Of a stretch of 64,000 nucleotides of DNA, positions 35,898 to 44,713 are shown one piece after another. This DNA comes from Nocardia panacis. GTDB taxonomy: Bacteria > Actinomycetota > Actinomycetes > Mycobacteriales > Mycobacteriaceae. The position numbers and the translations under genes were made by a program. The stretch lies in contig NZ_QZFU01000019.1 of the NCBI RefSeq assembly GCF_003598715.1, positions 434,001-498,000 of the forward strand, written 5' to 3'. Positions within the stretch are counted from its first letter, which is position 1, and each line of letters starts with the position of its first letter. The notes below the pieces were generated by a model. The model was not told the origin of the DNA. It saw only the letters and a program-made list of their open reading frames with translations, and ran no database searches.

Positions 35898-36617
35898 TCA
35901 GCGCGTGTGCGCGGCGGCCGCGACCAGTGCCCGCATCAGGCGGTCGTCGCTCGCATCGGATTCCGGATGCCACTGCACGCCGACCAGGAACGGTTCGGTG
36001 GGCGATTCGGCCGCCTCGATGGTGCCGTCGGCGGCCCGACCCACCGCGACCAAACCCTCGGCCAACCGATCGATGGCCTGATGGTGGTGGCAGTTCGCCT
36101 TGACCTCGACACCGACGATGCCCGACACCCTGGAATCGGGATCGACCTGCACCGTGGTGACCGTGTAGGAGCCGGGGCCGCCCGAATGCTCCTCGTGGCC
36201 GACCACCTCCGGCAGATGCTGGAACAGGGTGCCGCCCATGGCGGCATTGACCACCTGCAGTCCCCGGCAGATGGCCAGCACCGGCAGTCCGGCGGCGCGG
36301 GCCATGGCGAACAGGTGGAATTCGGATTCGTCGCGGTCCGGACGCAATTCGCCGAGCCGGGGCGCGGGGGCGGCGCCGTAGCGGGCCGGATCCACATCCG
36401 CGCCGCCGGTCAGCACCAGGCCGTCGAGGCGGTCGATCACCTCCGGCCGGGCGGCGTCCGGCGGTAGCAGCACCGGGATGCCGCCGGAACGCACCACCGA
36501 CTGCACATAGGTGCTCTGCAGCAGGGCGCTCTCGGTCGACCACGCGCCGAAGGTGGCATGTTCCAGATAGGTCGGCAGTCCGATGACCGGGCGGGGGTCA
36601 GAGTCGTTCGAAGCCAC
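35898..36617 (-). CDS. Class I amidotransferase-type hydrolase (peptidase C26)
   Basis: A 239-residue gamma-glutamyl hydrolase of the PuuD type. The nucleophile Cys lies in LAICRGLQVVNAA and the catalytic His-x-Glu in GVQWHPESDA; VLTGGADVDP is the oxyanion loop. It should cleave gamma-glutamyl from oxidised amines. The GTG at 36617 follows GGGAG and overlaps the glutamine-synthetase gene end by 20 bases; the frame is open further upstream but that part lies antisense-free inside the previous gene. Corresponds to Rv2859c. Confidence 0.92.
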   Translation of the reverse strand: MASNDSDPRPVIGLPTYLEHATFGAWSTESALLQSTYVQSVVRSGGIPVLLPPDAARPEVIDRLDGLVLTGGADVDPARYGAAPAPRLGELRPDRDESEFHLFAMARAAGLPVLAICRGLQVVNAAMGGTLFQHLPEVVGHEEHSGGPGSYTVTTVQVDPDSRVSGIVGVEVKANCHHHQAIDRLAEGLVAVGRAADGTIEAAESPTEPFLVGVQWHPESDASDDRLMRALVAAAAHTR

Positions 36618-37962
36618 GGGTTCGCTCCCAATCGGTGACGGCGGTGTCGAAGGCGTCCAGTTCGACCTGTGCGGCATTGCGGTAGTGCGCCACCACATCA
36701 TCGCCGAAGGCGGCCCTGGCCACCGCGCTGTCCCCGAATAGTCGCGCCGCCTCGCGCAGCGTGCCCGGCACCCGCGGTCGCTGTGAGGTGTAGGCATTGC
36801 CGTGGAATTCCGGTTCCAGCGGTAACCGGTGTTCGATGCCGTACAGACCCGCGGCGATGGTGGCGGCGACGGCCAGATAGGGATTGACATCGCCGCCGGG
36901 CACCCGGTTCTCCACCCGCAATCCGGCGCCCGCGCCCACCACGCGCAGCGCGCAGGTGCGATTGTCCACACCCCAGGCCACCGCCGTCGGCGCGAAGCTC
37001 CCCGGCTGGAAACGTTTGTAGGAGTTGATATTCGGTGCCATGAGATAGGTGAACTCGCGCTGACAGTCCAACTGGCCCGCCAGGAAGTGGCGCATCAACT
37101 CAGAGGTGCCGTGCGGGCCGTCGCCCGCGAAGACCGGCGCGCCGGACCCGTCGCGCAGGCTGATATGGATATGGCAGGAATTGCCCTCGCGCTCATTATA
37201 TTTCGCCATGAAGGTGAGGCTGCGCCGCTCCTGCGCGGCGATCTCCTTGGCGCCGGTCTTGTAGATGCCGTGGTTGTCGCAGGTGCGCAGCGCCTCGTCG
37301 TAGCGGAACGCGATCTCGTGCTGCCCCGGATTGCACTCGCCCTTAGCGGACTCGACATACATTCCCGCACCCGCCATCTCATTGCGGATGCGGCGCAGCA
37401 GCGGTTCCACACGGGCGGTGCCGAGCAGCGAATAGTCGACGTTGTACTGATTCGCCGGGGTCAACTCGCGGTAGCCCGTACGCCACGCCTGCTCGTAGCT
37501 GTCGTCGAAGATCAGGAATTCCAGTTCGGTGCCGACGTAGGCGCGCAGTCCGTGTTCGGCGAGGCGATCGAGTTGGGCGCGCAGCACCTGACGCGGAGAA
37601 GCCGCGACACGTACGCCCTCCGGGCGTACGTGCAGCACATCGCACAGCACCAGCGCGGTGGCCGGATGCCACGGAATCATCCGCAGCGTGGACAGATCCG
37701 GCCGCAGCACCACATCGCCGTAGCCCGTCTCCCAGGAGGACAGCGCGTAGCCGCCGACCGTATTCATCTCCACGTCGACGGCGAGCAGATAGTCGCAGGC
37801 CTCGGTGGCGTGCCCGGCCACCTCCTCCAGGAAAAACCTTGCCGAACAACGCTTTCCCTGCAGTCGGCCCTGCATATCCGTCATGGCGACCAGGACCGTG
37901 TCGATCTCCCCCAACTCGACCCGCGCCCGCAACTCGGTCAGGCTCAGCATCCCCGTACTCAT
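36598..37962 (-). CDS. glnA4: Glutamine synthetase-like gamma-glutamyl ligase
   Basis: A 454-residue protein of the glutamine synthetase superfamily, related to GlnA4/PuuA. It has the beta-grasp N-terminal part and a catalytic domain with GTELEFLIFDD, GECNPGQHEIAFRY, GNSCHIHISLRD, APNINSYKRFQPGSFAP and RVPGGDVNPYLAV. In such operons it ligates glutamate to a mono- or polyamine, not to ammonia. No adenylylation-type tyrosine loop is seen. ATG 37962 follows GAGGGG; a second Met lies four codons later. First gene of the operon and corresponds to Rv2860c; no amine transporter is adjacent. Confidence 0.9.
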   Translation of the reverse strand: MSTGMLSLTELRARVELGEIDTVLVAMTDMQGRLQGKRCSARFFLEEVAGHATEACDYLLAVDVEMNTVGGYALSSWETGYGDVVLRPDLSTLRMIPWHPATALVLCDVLHVRPEGVRVAASPRQVLRAQLDRLAEHGLRAYVGTELEFLIFDDSYEQAWRTGYRELTPANQYNVDYSLLGTARVEPLLRRIRNEMAGAGMYVESAKGECNPGQHEIAFRYDEALRTCDNHGIYKTGAKEIAAQERRSLTFMAKYNEREGNSCHIHISLRDGSGAPVFAGDGPHGTSELMRHFLAGQLDCQREFTYLMAPNINSYKRFQPGSFAPTAVAWGVDNRTCALRVVGAGAGLRVENRVPGGDVNPYLAVAATIAAGLYGIEHRLPLEPEFHGNAYTSQRPRVPGTLREAARLFGDSAVARAAFGDDVVAHYRNAAQVELDAFDTAVTDWERTRGFERL

Positions 37963-38084
37963 TCGCGACACCCCTCTCGGCACCAACCGTGCCCACGCTA
38001 GAGCAAACTGCGCGCTTATGTGCTGAGACTCACAAAGGATCCGGCGAATCGGGCGCTGCGGGGCAAGCACGGTGCGCGGAGACG

Positions 38085-38121
38085 ACAGTGCGGCCCCGCG
38101 CCGGGCGCGGGACCGCACTGT
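38085..38121 (-). terminator. Very strong hairpin after micro-ORF
   Basis: A 37-base near-perfect hairpin: ACAGTGCGG (38085-38093) with its complement at 38113-38121, and inside it CCCGCGC/GCGCGGG with a three-base loop. It begins ten bases past the micro-ORF stop at 38131 and lies 120 bp before the glnA4-like start, so it separates the two transcripts. Confidence 0.85.
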
Positions 38122-38130
38122 GTGCCGGAC

Positions 38131-38241
38131 TTACACCGGCATGAGGTGCCAAGCCTGCAACAGATAGGTGATGTTGGCGGCGAGATTGGTTACGGCATTG
38201 GCCAGGTTCAGCGCGGCCGAACCGAAATCGAGAAGCTGCAC
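38131..38241 (-). CDS. 36-residue amphipathic micro-protein
   Basis: A short frame with an excellent translation start: GGAGGAAGATC immediately before GTG 38241. It encodes 36 residues: QLLDFGSAALNLANAV, then TNLAANITYLLQAWHLMPV. The pattern alternates small/hydrophobic with Asn/Thr every three to four residues, giving an amphipathic helix with no charged residues apart from one Asp. It has its own strong terminator (38085-38121). The size and style resemble the small channel-forming PorA/PorH peptides of Corynebacterium (family comparison by feel, not by alignment). Membrane-active, porin-like or regulatory peptide; unassigned. Confidence 0.6.
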   Translation of the reverse strand: MQLLDFGSAALNLANAVTNLAANITYLLQAWHLMPV

Positions 38242-38435
38242 GATCTTCCTCCGGTAGATGGAATACGCAAATCACCTCCACGGTAACCACGCCGGGTCGC
38301 GAGCGGACCCGCTCGATCGGAGATCTCCCAGCCATGGGAACCGAAAACGCCGTCTACACAACCTATTCCGCGCCCGTTACAACCCGCTCCTGTGAGAGAG
38401 TTCACCGCCGTTTTGTCACGTGAACCACATATTCC

Positions 38436-38864
38436 TCAGGTCGCGGGTTGCGCCGCCGGGGCGGGGCTGAAGTTCGCGCCGAAGCCGTAGACGATGGGGA
38501 GCACCACCGCCGCGATCGGGCTGTAGCAGTGCAACTCCTCCGGCAGGGCGCCGAGGGAATAGGCCCAGATCACGAAGGCGCCGGTACCGAAACCTATGGG
38601 CAGCCAGCGATTTCGATAGCGCTGCGCCGGATACTGCTTCATCAGCAGCGGAACGGTGCCGATACCGAACAGGACGAACACCACCAGCAACCACAGCAGG
38701 CGAGAGGTGGTGTGCTGCTCGGTCATTCCGGTGACGGCCGCCGAGGCGGCCAGGTACGGTCCGCTCGTCTCGATCGGAAAGTACTTGGCCAACCGTTCCT
38801 GGTAGGAATCCCCCGGCGCGGCGGTTCCGTCGGTGCGAACCACGGGCGCGACAGCGCGAGCCAT
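38436..38864 (-). CDS. Membrane protein, three to four helices
   Basis: A 142-residue protein with a polar N-terminus and hydrophobic segments near residues 55-72 (LLWLLVVFVLFGIGTVPLL), 90-110 and 115-130. The ATG at 38864 follows GGAGGTGGGCCGG; the in-frame start nine bases upstream overlaps that site. No family is recognised. It lies between the micro-ORF and the carboxylic acid reductase on the same strand. Confidence 0.7.
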   Translation of the reverse strand: MARAVAPVVRTDGTAAPGDSYQERLAKYFPIETSGPYLAASAAVTGMTEQHTTSRLLWLLVVFVLFGIGTVPLLMKQYPAQRYRNRWLPIGFGTGAFVIWAYSLGALPEELHCYSPIAAVVLPIVYGFGANFSPAPAAQPAT

Positions 38865-38940
38865 CCGGCCCACCTCCCTCTGCTCGCCTTCAGTCTGGCA
38901 TGCGCGGGGAGGTGGGATACGGCGAATCGAAACCGCGGCT

Positions 38941-41900
38941 TCAGAGCAGGCCGCGCAGCCGCAGATCGCTGACGTACTTGTCGATCAGCGCGCGCGACAG
39001 ATGCGGAATATCGTGGTCCGGGCCGATTTTCGCCTCCCGAACCGCCTCGTGGAAGCGCTCGGTCGGGAAGGCGGACCCGCGCACCGCCGGTTCGGGTTCG
39101 CGGTAGGCGTGCAGCAGCGGCAGCACCGAGGCCTGCCGCTGTTTGTCCGGCAGCGCGCGCAGCGAGGTCTCGAAGCGCGCGAACCACTGCCCGTAGTCGT
39201 CCAGGCGTCGGATCGGGTGGCCCGCCTCGATCAGCCAGTCCACGAACAGATCCAGGGACACACCGTCGTCGTGCGGGTTGAACACATCGTAGGTCCGGTA
39301 CCCGTCGGTGACCCGCACCCCGAGTTCGGTGATCGCCGCCGCGGTGAAATCGGCTGGGAGACCGTCATAGTGGCCGCGCTCGCGCTCCCCCGCCGCATCG
39401 GTGCGGTAGAAGGAGTAGGGCGCTACTCCCGTGGTCAACAGGCTCAGGATCAACCGGGTGAACATATCCGGCAGATTGAGCTGACCGGCGTAGCGGCTGT
39501 GGGCGAGGATCATATCCGAGCGGAATACCGCCACCGGCAGCCCGCACCGGTCGTGCGCCTCGCGCAGCAGCACCTCGCCTGCCCACTTGCTGTTGCCGTA
39601 GCCGTTGGCGTACCCGTCGTCGATGCGACGCTGCGGGCTCGTCCGGCGAATATCGCCGTCCTCGTCGAACTCTCCCGGCGCCATACCGGACGCGACGCCG
39701 ACCGTCGACAGATAGGTGACGGGCTTGCGCCGCGCGGTGATCGCGAGCCGGATGACCTCGGCGGTGCCGACCACATTGGGGCCGAACAACTGTCCGTAGG
39801 GCAGCACGTGGTTGACCAGTGCGGCCGGATGCACGATCAGGTCGACCGTCTCGGCGAGCCGCCGCCAATTCGCCTGGTCCAGGCCGAGATCCGGGTCACC
39901 GATATCGCCGGGCAGCACCTCCAGCGTGTCCCGCGCCAGTTCGGTGTAATGCCGGAGCAGTTCGGGATCGCCGCTGTCGAAAGCGGCGTCGAGCCGGGCG
40001 CGCGCGGCGGCCGGATCGCTACCCCGGATGACGCAGACCAGTTTGCCGCCGACCGGTGCCAACCGCTGCAGCCATTCCAGGCACAGGAACCGGCCGAGGT
40101 AGCCGTTGGCTCCGGTCAGCAACACGGTTCTCGGCGTGCCGGTGGCCGCCGGGAGGGTCGACGCGGCGGCGAGGGTGCGCTCGTCGAGGAACTTGTCCAG
40201 GGTCAGCTCAGCGGCCCTGATCTCGGTCGCGCTCGCGTGCACGGAGGCCGCGGTGGGTCGGCCCGCGCTCGAATCCCGTTCCGCCTCGATATATTTCGCG
40301 AGACTGGTCAGATCGTTGGCGGGGCTGACGATCACCCCGACCGGCACCTCGACGCCGAGGATGTCGCGCAGCAGAGTGGAGTACGACAGCGCCGAGAGCG
40401 AATCGCCGCCCAGATCGGTGAAGTGCGCGTCGGGCCGCAGATCGGCGCCCGCGCAGCCGAGCAGCGCGCCCGCGGCGCGACCGACGACCTCCAGCACGGG
40501 CAATCCGGCGGCCGTGCGGCGCAATTCGAGTAGTTCGTTCGTCTGCTCCGCCGCGAGGTCGGCATAGAGCTGTTGCAACCGGGGGCCGTAGTGATCCCGC
40601 AGCTTGGGGCGCAGGATCTTTCCGATACCCGAGAGCAGGCCGTTCTCCTCGCTGAAGGGTTCGGTCTCGATCAGGAAGTCGCGCGGGATCTCATAGGACT
40701 GCAACTGCGCGTCCTTGCCGATGCGCTGCAACGAGTCGCCGAGCGCGGATTTGATCGAGTCACCGTGCGCGGCAAGCGCGTCTGCGGTCGGGACGATCAC
40801 CGCGAGCAGGTAGGAGCGTTCGCTGCTGCCGTAGAGGAAGATCTGCCGGACCAGCGGGCTGCTCGCGTATACCGACTCGAGGTGGGCGACCGCGACGAAT
40901 TCGCCCTGCGACAGCTTGAGCACATTGTTGCGACGGTCCACATAGATCAGCTCGTCCGGCCCGGTCTCGGCCATGATGTCGCCGGTTTTGTAGAACCCGT
41001 CGGCGTCGAAGATCTCGGCGGTGACCTCGGGCCTGCGATAGTAGCCAGGGATCATGGTGTTGGTCTTGAGCAGCAATTCGCCGCGCGGATACGGTTTGTC
41101 GGTGGCGAAATAGCCCAGTTCCGGCACATCGATCAGCTTGTAGTCCAGCACGCTGTCGCGCTGGATCCGGTTGTCGAGCAGGACGCCGCCGCCCGCCTCG
41201 GTGGAACCGTATCCGTCATGCAGCGGGATGCCGAGCAGCGACCGGGTGAACGCGCGCATCTCCGGTGCGAGCGGGGCGCTGCCCACCAGGGCGTAGATCA
41301 GGCGGTCGCCCAGAATCTCGTGCCGCAGTTCGTCTTTCACCTCGCGGTCCAGGACGGCGGGATCGGCGCCCGCGGTGGTGCGGCGATCGACCTCGCTCTG
41401 ATAGCGCTGGAACACCATGTCGCAGACGCGCGGCACGAAGAACAGTTCGGTGGGATGGATGAGCGCGAGATCCTCGAACAGCGTGGACATATCGCTCTCG
41501 GCGGCGAAATAGGCGGTGCCGCCGCGCGCCAGCGTGGCATACAGCGATATGCGCCCGGCCACGTGGCCCAGCGGCATGAAGTTGAAATTGATCACCGGCA
41601 GTTGGCGCATACCGAGCCAGATGCGCGCTACGTGGCGCTGGGTGTACATCGCGCCCTTGGGCGCCCCGGTGCTGCCCGAGGTGTAGATGAGCAGGGCCAG
41701 CGCGTCGTCGTCACCGCTGAGTTCCGGGGCGGGCGGCAGGGTGCGGCCGCGGTCGAGCACCTCGGTCAGCGGTTCGACCACGACGCGACCCGCCAGCCGT
41801 TCCCGCGCGGATTCCAGTGCGGCACGGTGCTTGTCGTCGCCGGGGTGGTAGTCGAAGACCACGAGGTGATGCGGCGTGACCGGGGCGGCGAGCACCAATT

Positions 41901-42426
41901 CGACAGCGGTGTCGAGCAATTCGGCGCTGCTCGCGAACAGCAGCGGTTCCGTCTCGGCCAGGATCGCGCCCTGCTGGGCGCGGGTGGCGCCCGCCTGCAG
42001 CGGGACGGCCACCGCGCCCGTCCGGAGGCAGGCCAGGTCGATCGCGGCGTAGTCACCGCTGATGAAGCCGAGTGTGGCGACGAAATCCCCCTGGCGCAGC
42101 GGGTTGTCTTCCTCACCCGCCCAGGCCGCGGCCACGGCCGCGACGCGCTCGGCCAGTTCGCCGTAGGTCACGGTGTCGAATCTCGGCAGGCGGCGCACGG
42201 TCTTTCGACCGGTGTCCTCGACCGTGATCTCGGTGGCCCGCTGCCCGATCGCGGGCCGATCGGCGTACCCCTGCAATATCGTCGTGACGATTCGCGGCAA
42301 CCCTATTCCGGGCTCGCGGACGCGCGCGGCGATCGCCGCGTCGGGCGCGGCGGCGCGTACCTGTTCATCCTCGGCGTACAACTCGGCGATCCGGCGCGCG
42401 AGTCGATCTTCCCGCGTATCCGCCAT
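38941..42426 (-). CDS. car: Carboxylic acid reductase
   Basis: A 1161-residue NRPS-like enzyme that reduces carboxylic acids to aldehydes with ATP and NADPH. An adenylation domain occupies residues 1 to about 630 (AMP-binding YTSGSTGAPKGAMY near 250, and GYGSTEAGG near 390-410). A carrier domain has the phosphopantetheine serine in LGGDSLSALSYS near 675. A reductase domain begins at GANGYLGRFLCLEW near 768 and holds the Tyr/Lys pair in GNSKWAGE. The length and order match Nocardia CAR. The ATG follows GGAGGCCGGCTC. A GTTAG/CTAAC inverted repeat at 42481 suggests a regulator. The needed phosphopantetheinyl transferase is not in the window. Confidence 0.96.
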   Translation of the reverse strand: MADTREDRLARRIAELYAEDEQVRAAAPDAAIAARVREPGIGLPRIVTTILQGYADRPAIGQRATEITVEDTGRKTVRRLPRFDTVTYGELAERVAAVAAAWAGEEDNPLRQGDFVATLGFISGDYAAIDLACLRTGAVAVPLQAGATRAQQGAILAETEPLLFASSAELLDTAVELVLAAPVTPHHLVVFDYHPGDDKHRAALESARERLAGRVVVEPLTEVLDRGRTLPPAPELSGDDDALALLIYTSGSTGAPKGAMYTQRHVARIWLGMRQLPVINFNFMPLGHVAGRISLYATLARGGTAYFAAESDMSTLFEDLALIHPTELFFVPRVCDMVFQRYQSEVDRRTTAGADPAVLDREVKDELRHEILGDRLIYALVGSAPLAPEMRAFTRSLLGIPLHDGYGSTEAGGGVLLDNRIQRDSVLDYKLIDVPELGYFATDKPYPRGELLLKTNTMIPGYYRRPEVTAEIFDADGFYKTGDIMAETGPDELIYVDRRNNVLKLSQGEFVAVAHLESVYASSPLVRQIFLYGSSERSYLLAVIVPTADALAAHGDSIKSALGDSLQRIGKDAQLQSYEIPRDFLIETEPFSEENGLLSGIGKILRPKLRDHYGPRLQQLYADLAAEQTNELLELRRTAAGLPVLEVVGRAAGALLGCAGADLRPDAHFTDLGGDSLSALSYSTLLRDILGVEVPVGVIVSPANDLTSLAKYIEAERDSSAGRPTAASVHASATEIRAAELTLDKFLDERTLAAASTLPAATGTPRTVLLTGANGYLGRFLCLEWLQRLAPVGGKLVCVIRGSDPAAARARLDAAFDSGDPELLRHYTELARDTLEVLPGDIGDPDLGLDQANWRRLAETVDLIVHPAALVNHVLPYGQLFGPNVVGTAEVIRLAITARRKPVTYLSTVGVASGMAPGEFDEDGDIRRTSPQRRIDDGYANGYGNSKWAGEVLLREAHDRCGLPVAVFRSDMILAHSRYAGQLNLPDMFTRLILSLLTTGVAPYSFYRTDAAGERERGHYDGLPADFTAAAITELGVRVTDGYRTYDVFNPHDDGVSLDLFVDWLIEAGHPIRRLDDYGQWFARFETSLRALPDKQRQASVLPLLHAYREPEPAVRGSAFPTERFHEAVREAKIGPDHDIPHLSRALIDKYVSDLRLRGLL

Positions 42427-42480
42427 GAGCCGGCCTCCTTCGCTGACTGGATTGAGAGATCCCCTCTATCAAAGAAACAC

Positions 42481-42495
42481 GTTAGCGTGACTAAC
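42481..42495 (-). promoter_or_regulatory. Candidate operator upstream of car
   Basis: GTTAG and CTAAC arms with a five-base centre (GTTAGCGTGACTAAC), 55 bp before the car start, a size and sequence style common for TetR or IclR operators. Regulator not adjacent. The rest of 42427-42657 has no gene I can support. Confidence 0.4.
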
Positions 42496-42657
42496 TATTT
42501 CGAGCCAGGGCATAGGGCGCCGCAGCCCCCTGTGAGTATCAACACAGAAGTGCTTGCGTCTATGCCTTTACAGAGCGGCGGGATCGCCCTATTCCGCGCG
42601 CGTGGACAAGGATGCTTCCCCGGCACGATATGGCGGTGAATCCCACACGGCCGCAGC

Positions 42658-42867
42658 CTATTCCGGATAAACCGGACCGGAGACGCGGGAGCCGCCGAGC
42701 TCGCGGTCAACCCGCCGGAACACCGAGACCGCTTCGATGCCGGTCGGCAATAACCGACACCCCGCAGCCACGAACCTGATCACCCGCTCAGCGGCCCAAT
42801 AGATGATCTTGATTGCGCCGAAGTGGCCACCGAGCCAATCCGAAATGCTTGCCACCAATTTGCGCAC
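42658..42867 (-). CDS. Possible small protein near rpf gene
   Basis: A 69-residue frame with helix-forming, mildly hydrophobic composition (for example HFGAIKIIYWAAERVIRFV), starting at GTG 42867 or at GTG 42855. It lacks a good ribosome site and lies just beyond the rpf terminator on the same strand. Composition favours coding but no family is recognised, so this is tentative. Confidence 0.3.
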   Translation of the reverse strand: MRKLVASISDWLGGHFGAIKIIYWAAERVIRFVAAGCRLLPTGIEAVSVFRRVDRELGGSRVSGPVYPE

Positions 42868-42910
42868 AACGACCGCGGTCGACTGCCGCGCGCACCCGGA
42901 ACCATTCGAG

Positions 42911-42949
42911 ACAAAAGAAAACACCCATCGCATTTCGCGATGGGTGTTT
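42911..42949 (-). terminator. Rho-independent terminator after rpf-like gene
   Basis: A perfect 13-bp stem (AAACACCCATCGC at 42919-42931, complement at 42937-42949), loop ATTTC, followed on the minus strand by a T-rich run (42911-42921). It is the only canonical stem-plus-U-tract terminator seen in the window. Confidence 0.92.
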
Positions 42950-42972
42950 CGAAGGTCAGAACCGGCGAAGGC

Positions 42973-43311
42973 TCAGAGGTAGGCGCCGCAGACCGGCCAC
43001 GCGCCGACGCCCTGGGTGGCGAGCACGTTCTCGGCCACGCGGATCTGCTCCTCTCGGCTGGCCGAGCTCGGACGACCCGAGCCGCCATTGGCCTCCCAGG
43101 TGCTCTGGGTGAACTGCAGGCCGCCGGAGAAGCCGTTGCCGTTGTCGATACCCCAGTTGCCACTGCTCTCGCAGGACGCGACGGCGTCCCAGTTGTGCGC
43201 CGAGGCGGTGGCGGTGGACAGGGCGAAGGGGACGGCGGCGAACGCGCCGACCGCGACGGCGAGACCGGCGACGCGGGTGCTGAGCTTGCGGTTCTTGCGG
43301 ATGAGCGACAT
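42973..43311 (-). CDS. Resuscitation-promoting factor-like transglycosylase
   Basis: A 112-residue secreted Rpf protein: signal peptide of about 38 residues ending ATASA, then an Rpf domain of about 70 residues beginning HNWDAVASCESSGNWGIDNG, with the catalytic Glu in SCESSGN and Trp/Cys residues (FTQSTWEANGG, GAWPVCGAYL) of the lysozyme-like fold. It cleaves peptidoglycan and stimulates regrowth. It is a minimal Rpf with no LysM or G5 part. Start ATG 43311. Upstream is a structured leader (43325-43470) in the position where c-di-AMP riboswitches occur. Confidence 0.93.
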   Translation of the reverse strand: MSLIRKNRKLSTRVAGLAVAVGAFAAVPFALSTATASAHNWDAVASCESSGNWGIDNGNGFSGGLQFTQSTWEANGGSGRPSSASREEQIRVAENVLATQGVGAWPVCGAYL

Positions 43312-43324
43312 ATGATTTCCTGCC

Positions 43325-43470
43325 TGCGCCCACCTACTCCGGCGTGAGGTCAACCGGGTCCCTGCCCCTCAGGTATGTCGGGGACCAGCGAATCGCGGGG
43401 CGGGGTTACGGCGTTCAGCGATTCGAGTCGGACCCGGCGGTGTTCCGGGCCGCCGACGACGGTAGCGGAG
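43325..43470 (-). promoter_or_regulatory. Structured 5' leader of rpf-like gene, candidate ydaO (c-di-AMP) riboswitch
   Basis: On the minus strand two stable helices lie in tandem: CGAATCGC (minus; plus 43418-43425) with its complement (plus 43389-43396), and GGTCCC/GGGACC (plus 43357-43362 and 43381-43386), followed by a segment resembling the conserved ydaO 3' region (GACCTCACGCCGG, AGTAGG). Actinobacterial rpf genes are established hosts of the ydaO class. Assignment rests on position plus partial resemblance, so it is moderate. Confidence 0.45.
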
Positions 43471-43769
43471 AATTCGCGGCAGATCACGTTGCGATAACAG
43501 TGACCGTTGCTCAACCGTTACTCAAGACTTCTGGACAATGACCCAGCTCAAAGTGCCTTCAACTTGAATTACAGGAATGGGATTAACATGGGCGCAATGT
43601 GGCGCGGATCACCGAAACCTGGCCGTAACAATGCTCGAAATGCGATCCGGACCACTGTGAAACCCGGCCACCAGCGGGGATATTTTTACCGGAAGCGGCA
43701 TACCGACGGTGCGACGCGGATCACGGAAAGATCTCGGCCGACCTGGACGGTCGACCGGATGGGAAATGT
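43471..43769. other. Intergenic region between rpf leader and DMT gene
   Basis: About 300 bases that must hold the rpf promoter, somewhat AT-richer than the surroundings near 43540-43600. No coding frame with support; short frames on the plus strand here have unconvincing composition. Confidence 0.5.
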
Positions 43770-44657
43770 TCAGACGCCGCGCGGCTTGGAGCGGCTGACC
43801 GCCACACCGGCCAAACACAGCGCACCGCCGAGAATGGTCAGCGGGCCGGGAACCTCGCCCAGCACGGCCCAGGAGAGGAAGACGACCAGCGCGGGCACCG
43901 CGTAGGTGGTGACGCCCAACTTCCCGGCGGAGGTGCGCGAGAGCGCGTACGCCCACGCGGTGAAGGCCACGGCGGTCGGGAGGACACCGGTGTAGACGAC
44001 GCCCAGCGTGGCCGACAGCGGCGCGGCGGCGACATCGTCGACCAACTGACCCGCGAAGGGCAGGCAGCAGATCGCGCCGACGGTGCAGCCGAAGGTCGTC
44101 ACCTGGAGCGGCGAGGCATGGCGCAGCGCGGGCTTCTGGGCGACGACCGACACCGCCCAGGCCGCCGCGGACAGCAGACACAGCACCACCCCGAGCAGCG
44201 CCGCCCCACCGCCGTGCGAGGTGGACAGGCCGACGACCACCGCGCCGCCGAAGGACACCGCCATACCGGCGAACAGGCGCGGCGCGAACCCCTCCCCGAG
44301 GAACATGCCGCCGAGCAGCGCGATGAGGATCGGCCCGATATTGATCACCATGGCCGCGGTGCCCGCATCGATCATCTGCTCGGCCCAGTTCAGCGCGACC
44401 ATATAGCAGGCGAACCACAGCACGCCCGAGATGAGGATGCCGCGCCAAGCCGCGCGCGGCGGGATCCGCTCCCCCGTGACGATCATGATGACGCCGAGCG
44501 TCACCGAACCGGCCAGCAACCGGCCCAGCGCCATGGCCCCCGGTGAGAAATGGTGCCCCGCAGTGCGAATGACGACGAAGGCCGAGGCCCACAGCACTAC
44601 GGTGACAGCGGCCGCACCGAGCGCCCCACGGTCGACGGTCCGGTCCAGTTGCACCAC
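43770..44657 (-). CDS. EamA/DMT-family exporter
   Basis: A 295-residue ten-helix transporter of the drug/metabolite superfamily with two EamA repeats; GPILIALLGGMFLGEGFAPR and its C-terminal counterpart AVPALVVFLSWAVLGEVPGP are the conserved 4-5 loop regions. Likely amino-acid or metabolite efflux. Start ATG 44657. Neighbours give no clue to the substrate. Confidence 0.88.
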   Translation of the reverse strand: MVQLDRTVDRGALGAAAVTVVLWASAFVVIRTAGHHFSPGAMALGRLLAGSVTLGVIMIVTGERIPPRAAWRGILISGVLWFACYMVALNWAEQMIDAGTAAMVINIGPILIALLGGMFLGEGFAPRLFAGMAVSFGGAVVVGLSTSHGGGAALLGVVLCLLSAAAWAVSVVAQKPALRHASPLQVTTFGCTVGAICCLPFAGQLVDDVAAAPLSATLGVVYTGVLPTAVAFTAWAYALSRTSAGKLGVTTYAVPALVVFLSWAVLGEVPGPLTILGGALCLAGVAVSRSKPRGV

Positions 44658-44713
44658 GGTCGCAACGCTAGATCACGGATCGCATTTGTACCAGCGAGTT
44701 TTCGCCCTGGCCG

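Noticed and set aside
33784..36543. 919-codon minus-strand frame across SDR, ALDH and C26 genes
   Set aside because: It lies in another frame of the real genes and shows only Arg/Gly-rich shadow sequence.
40573..42639. 688-codon plus-strand frame opposite car
   Set aside because: Antisense of the highly constrained carboxylic acid reductase gene; composition is unlike a protein family.
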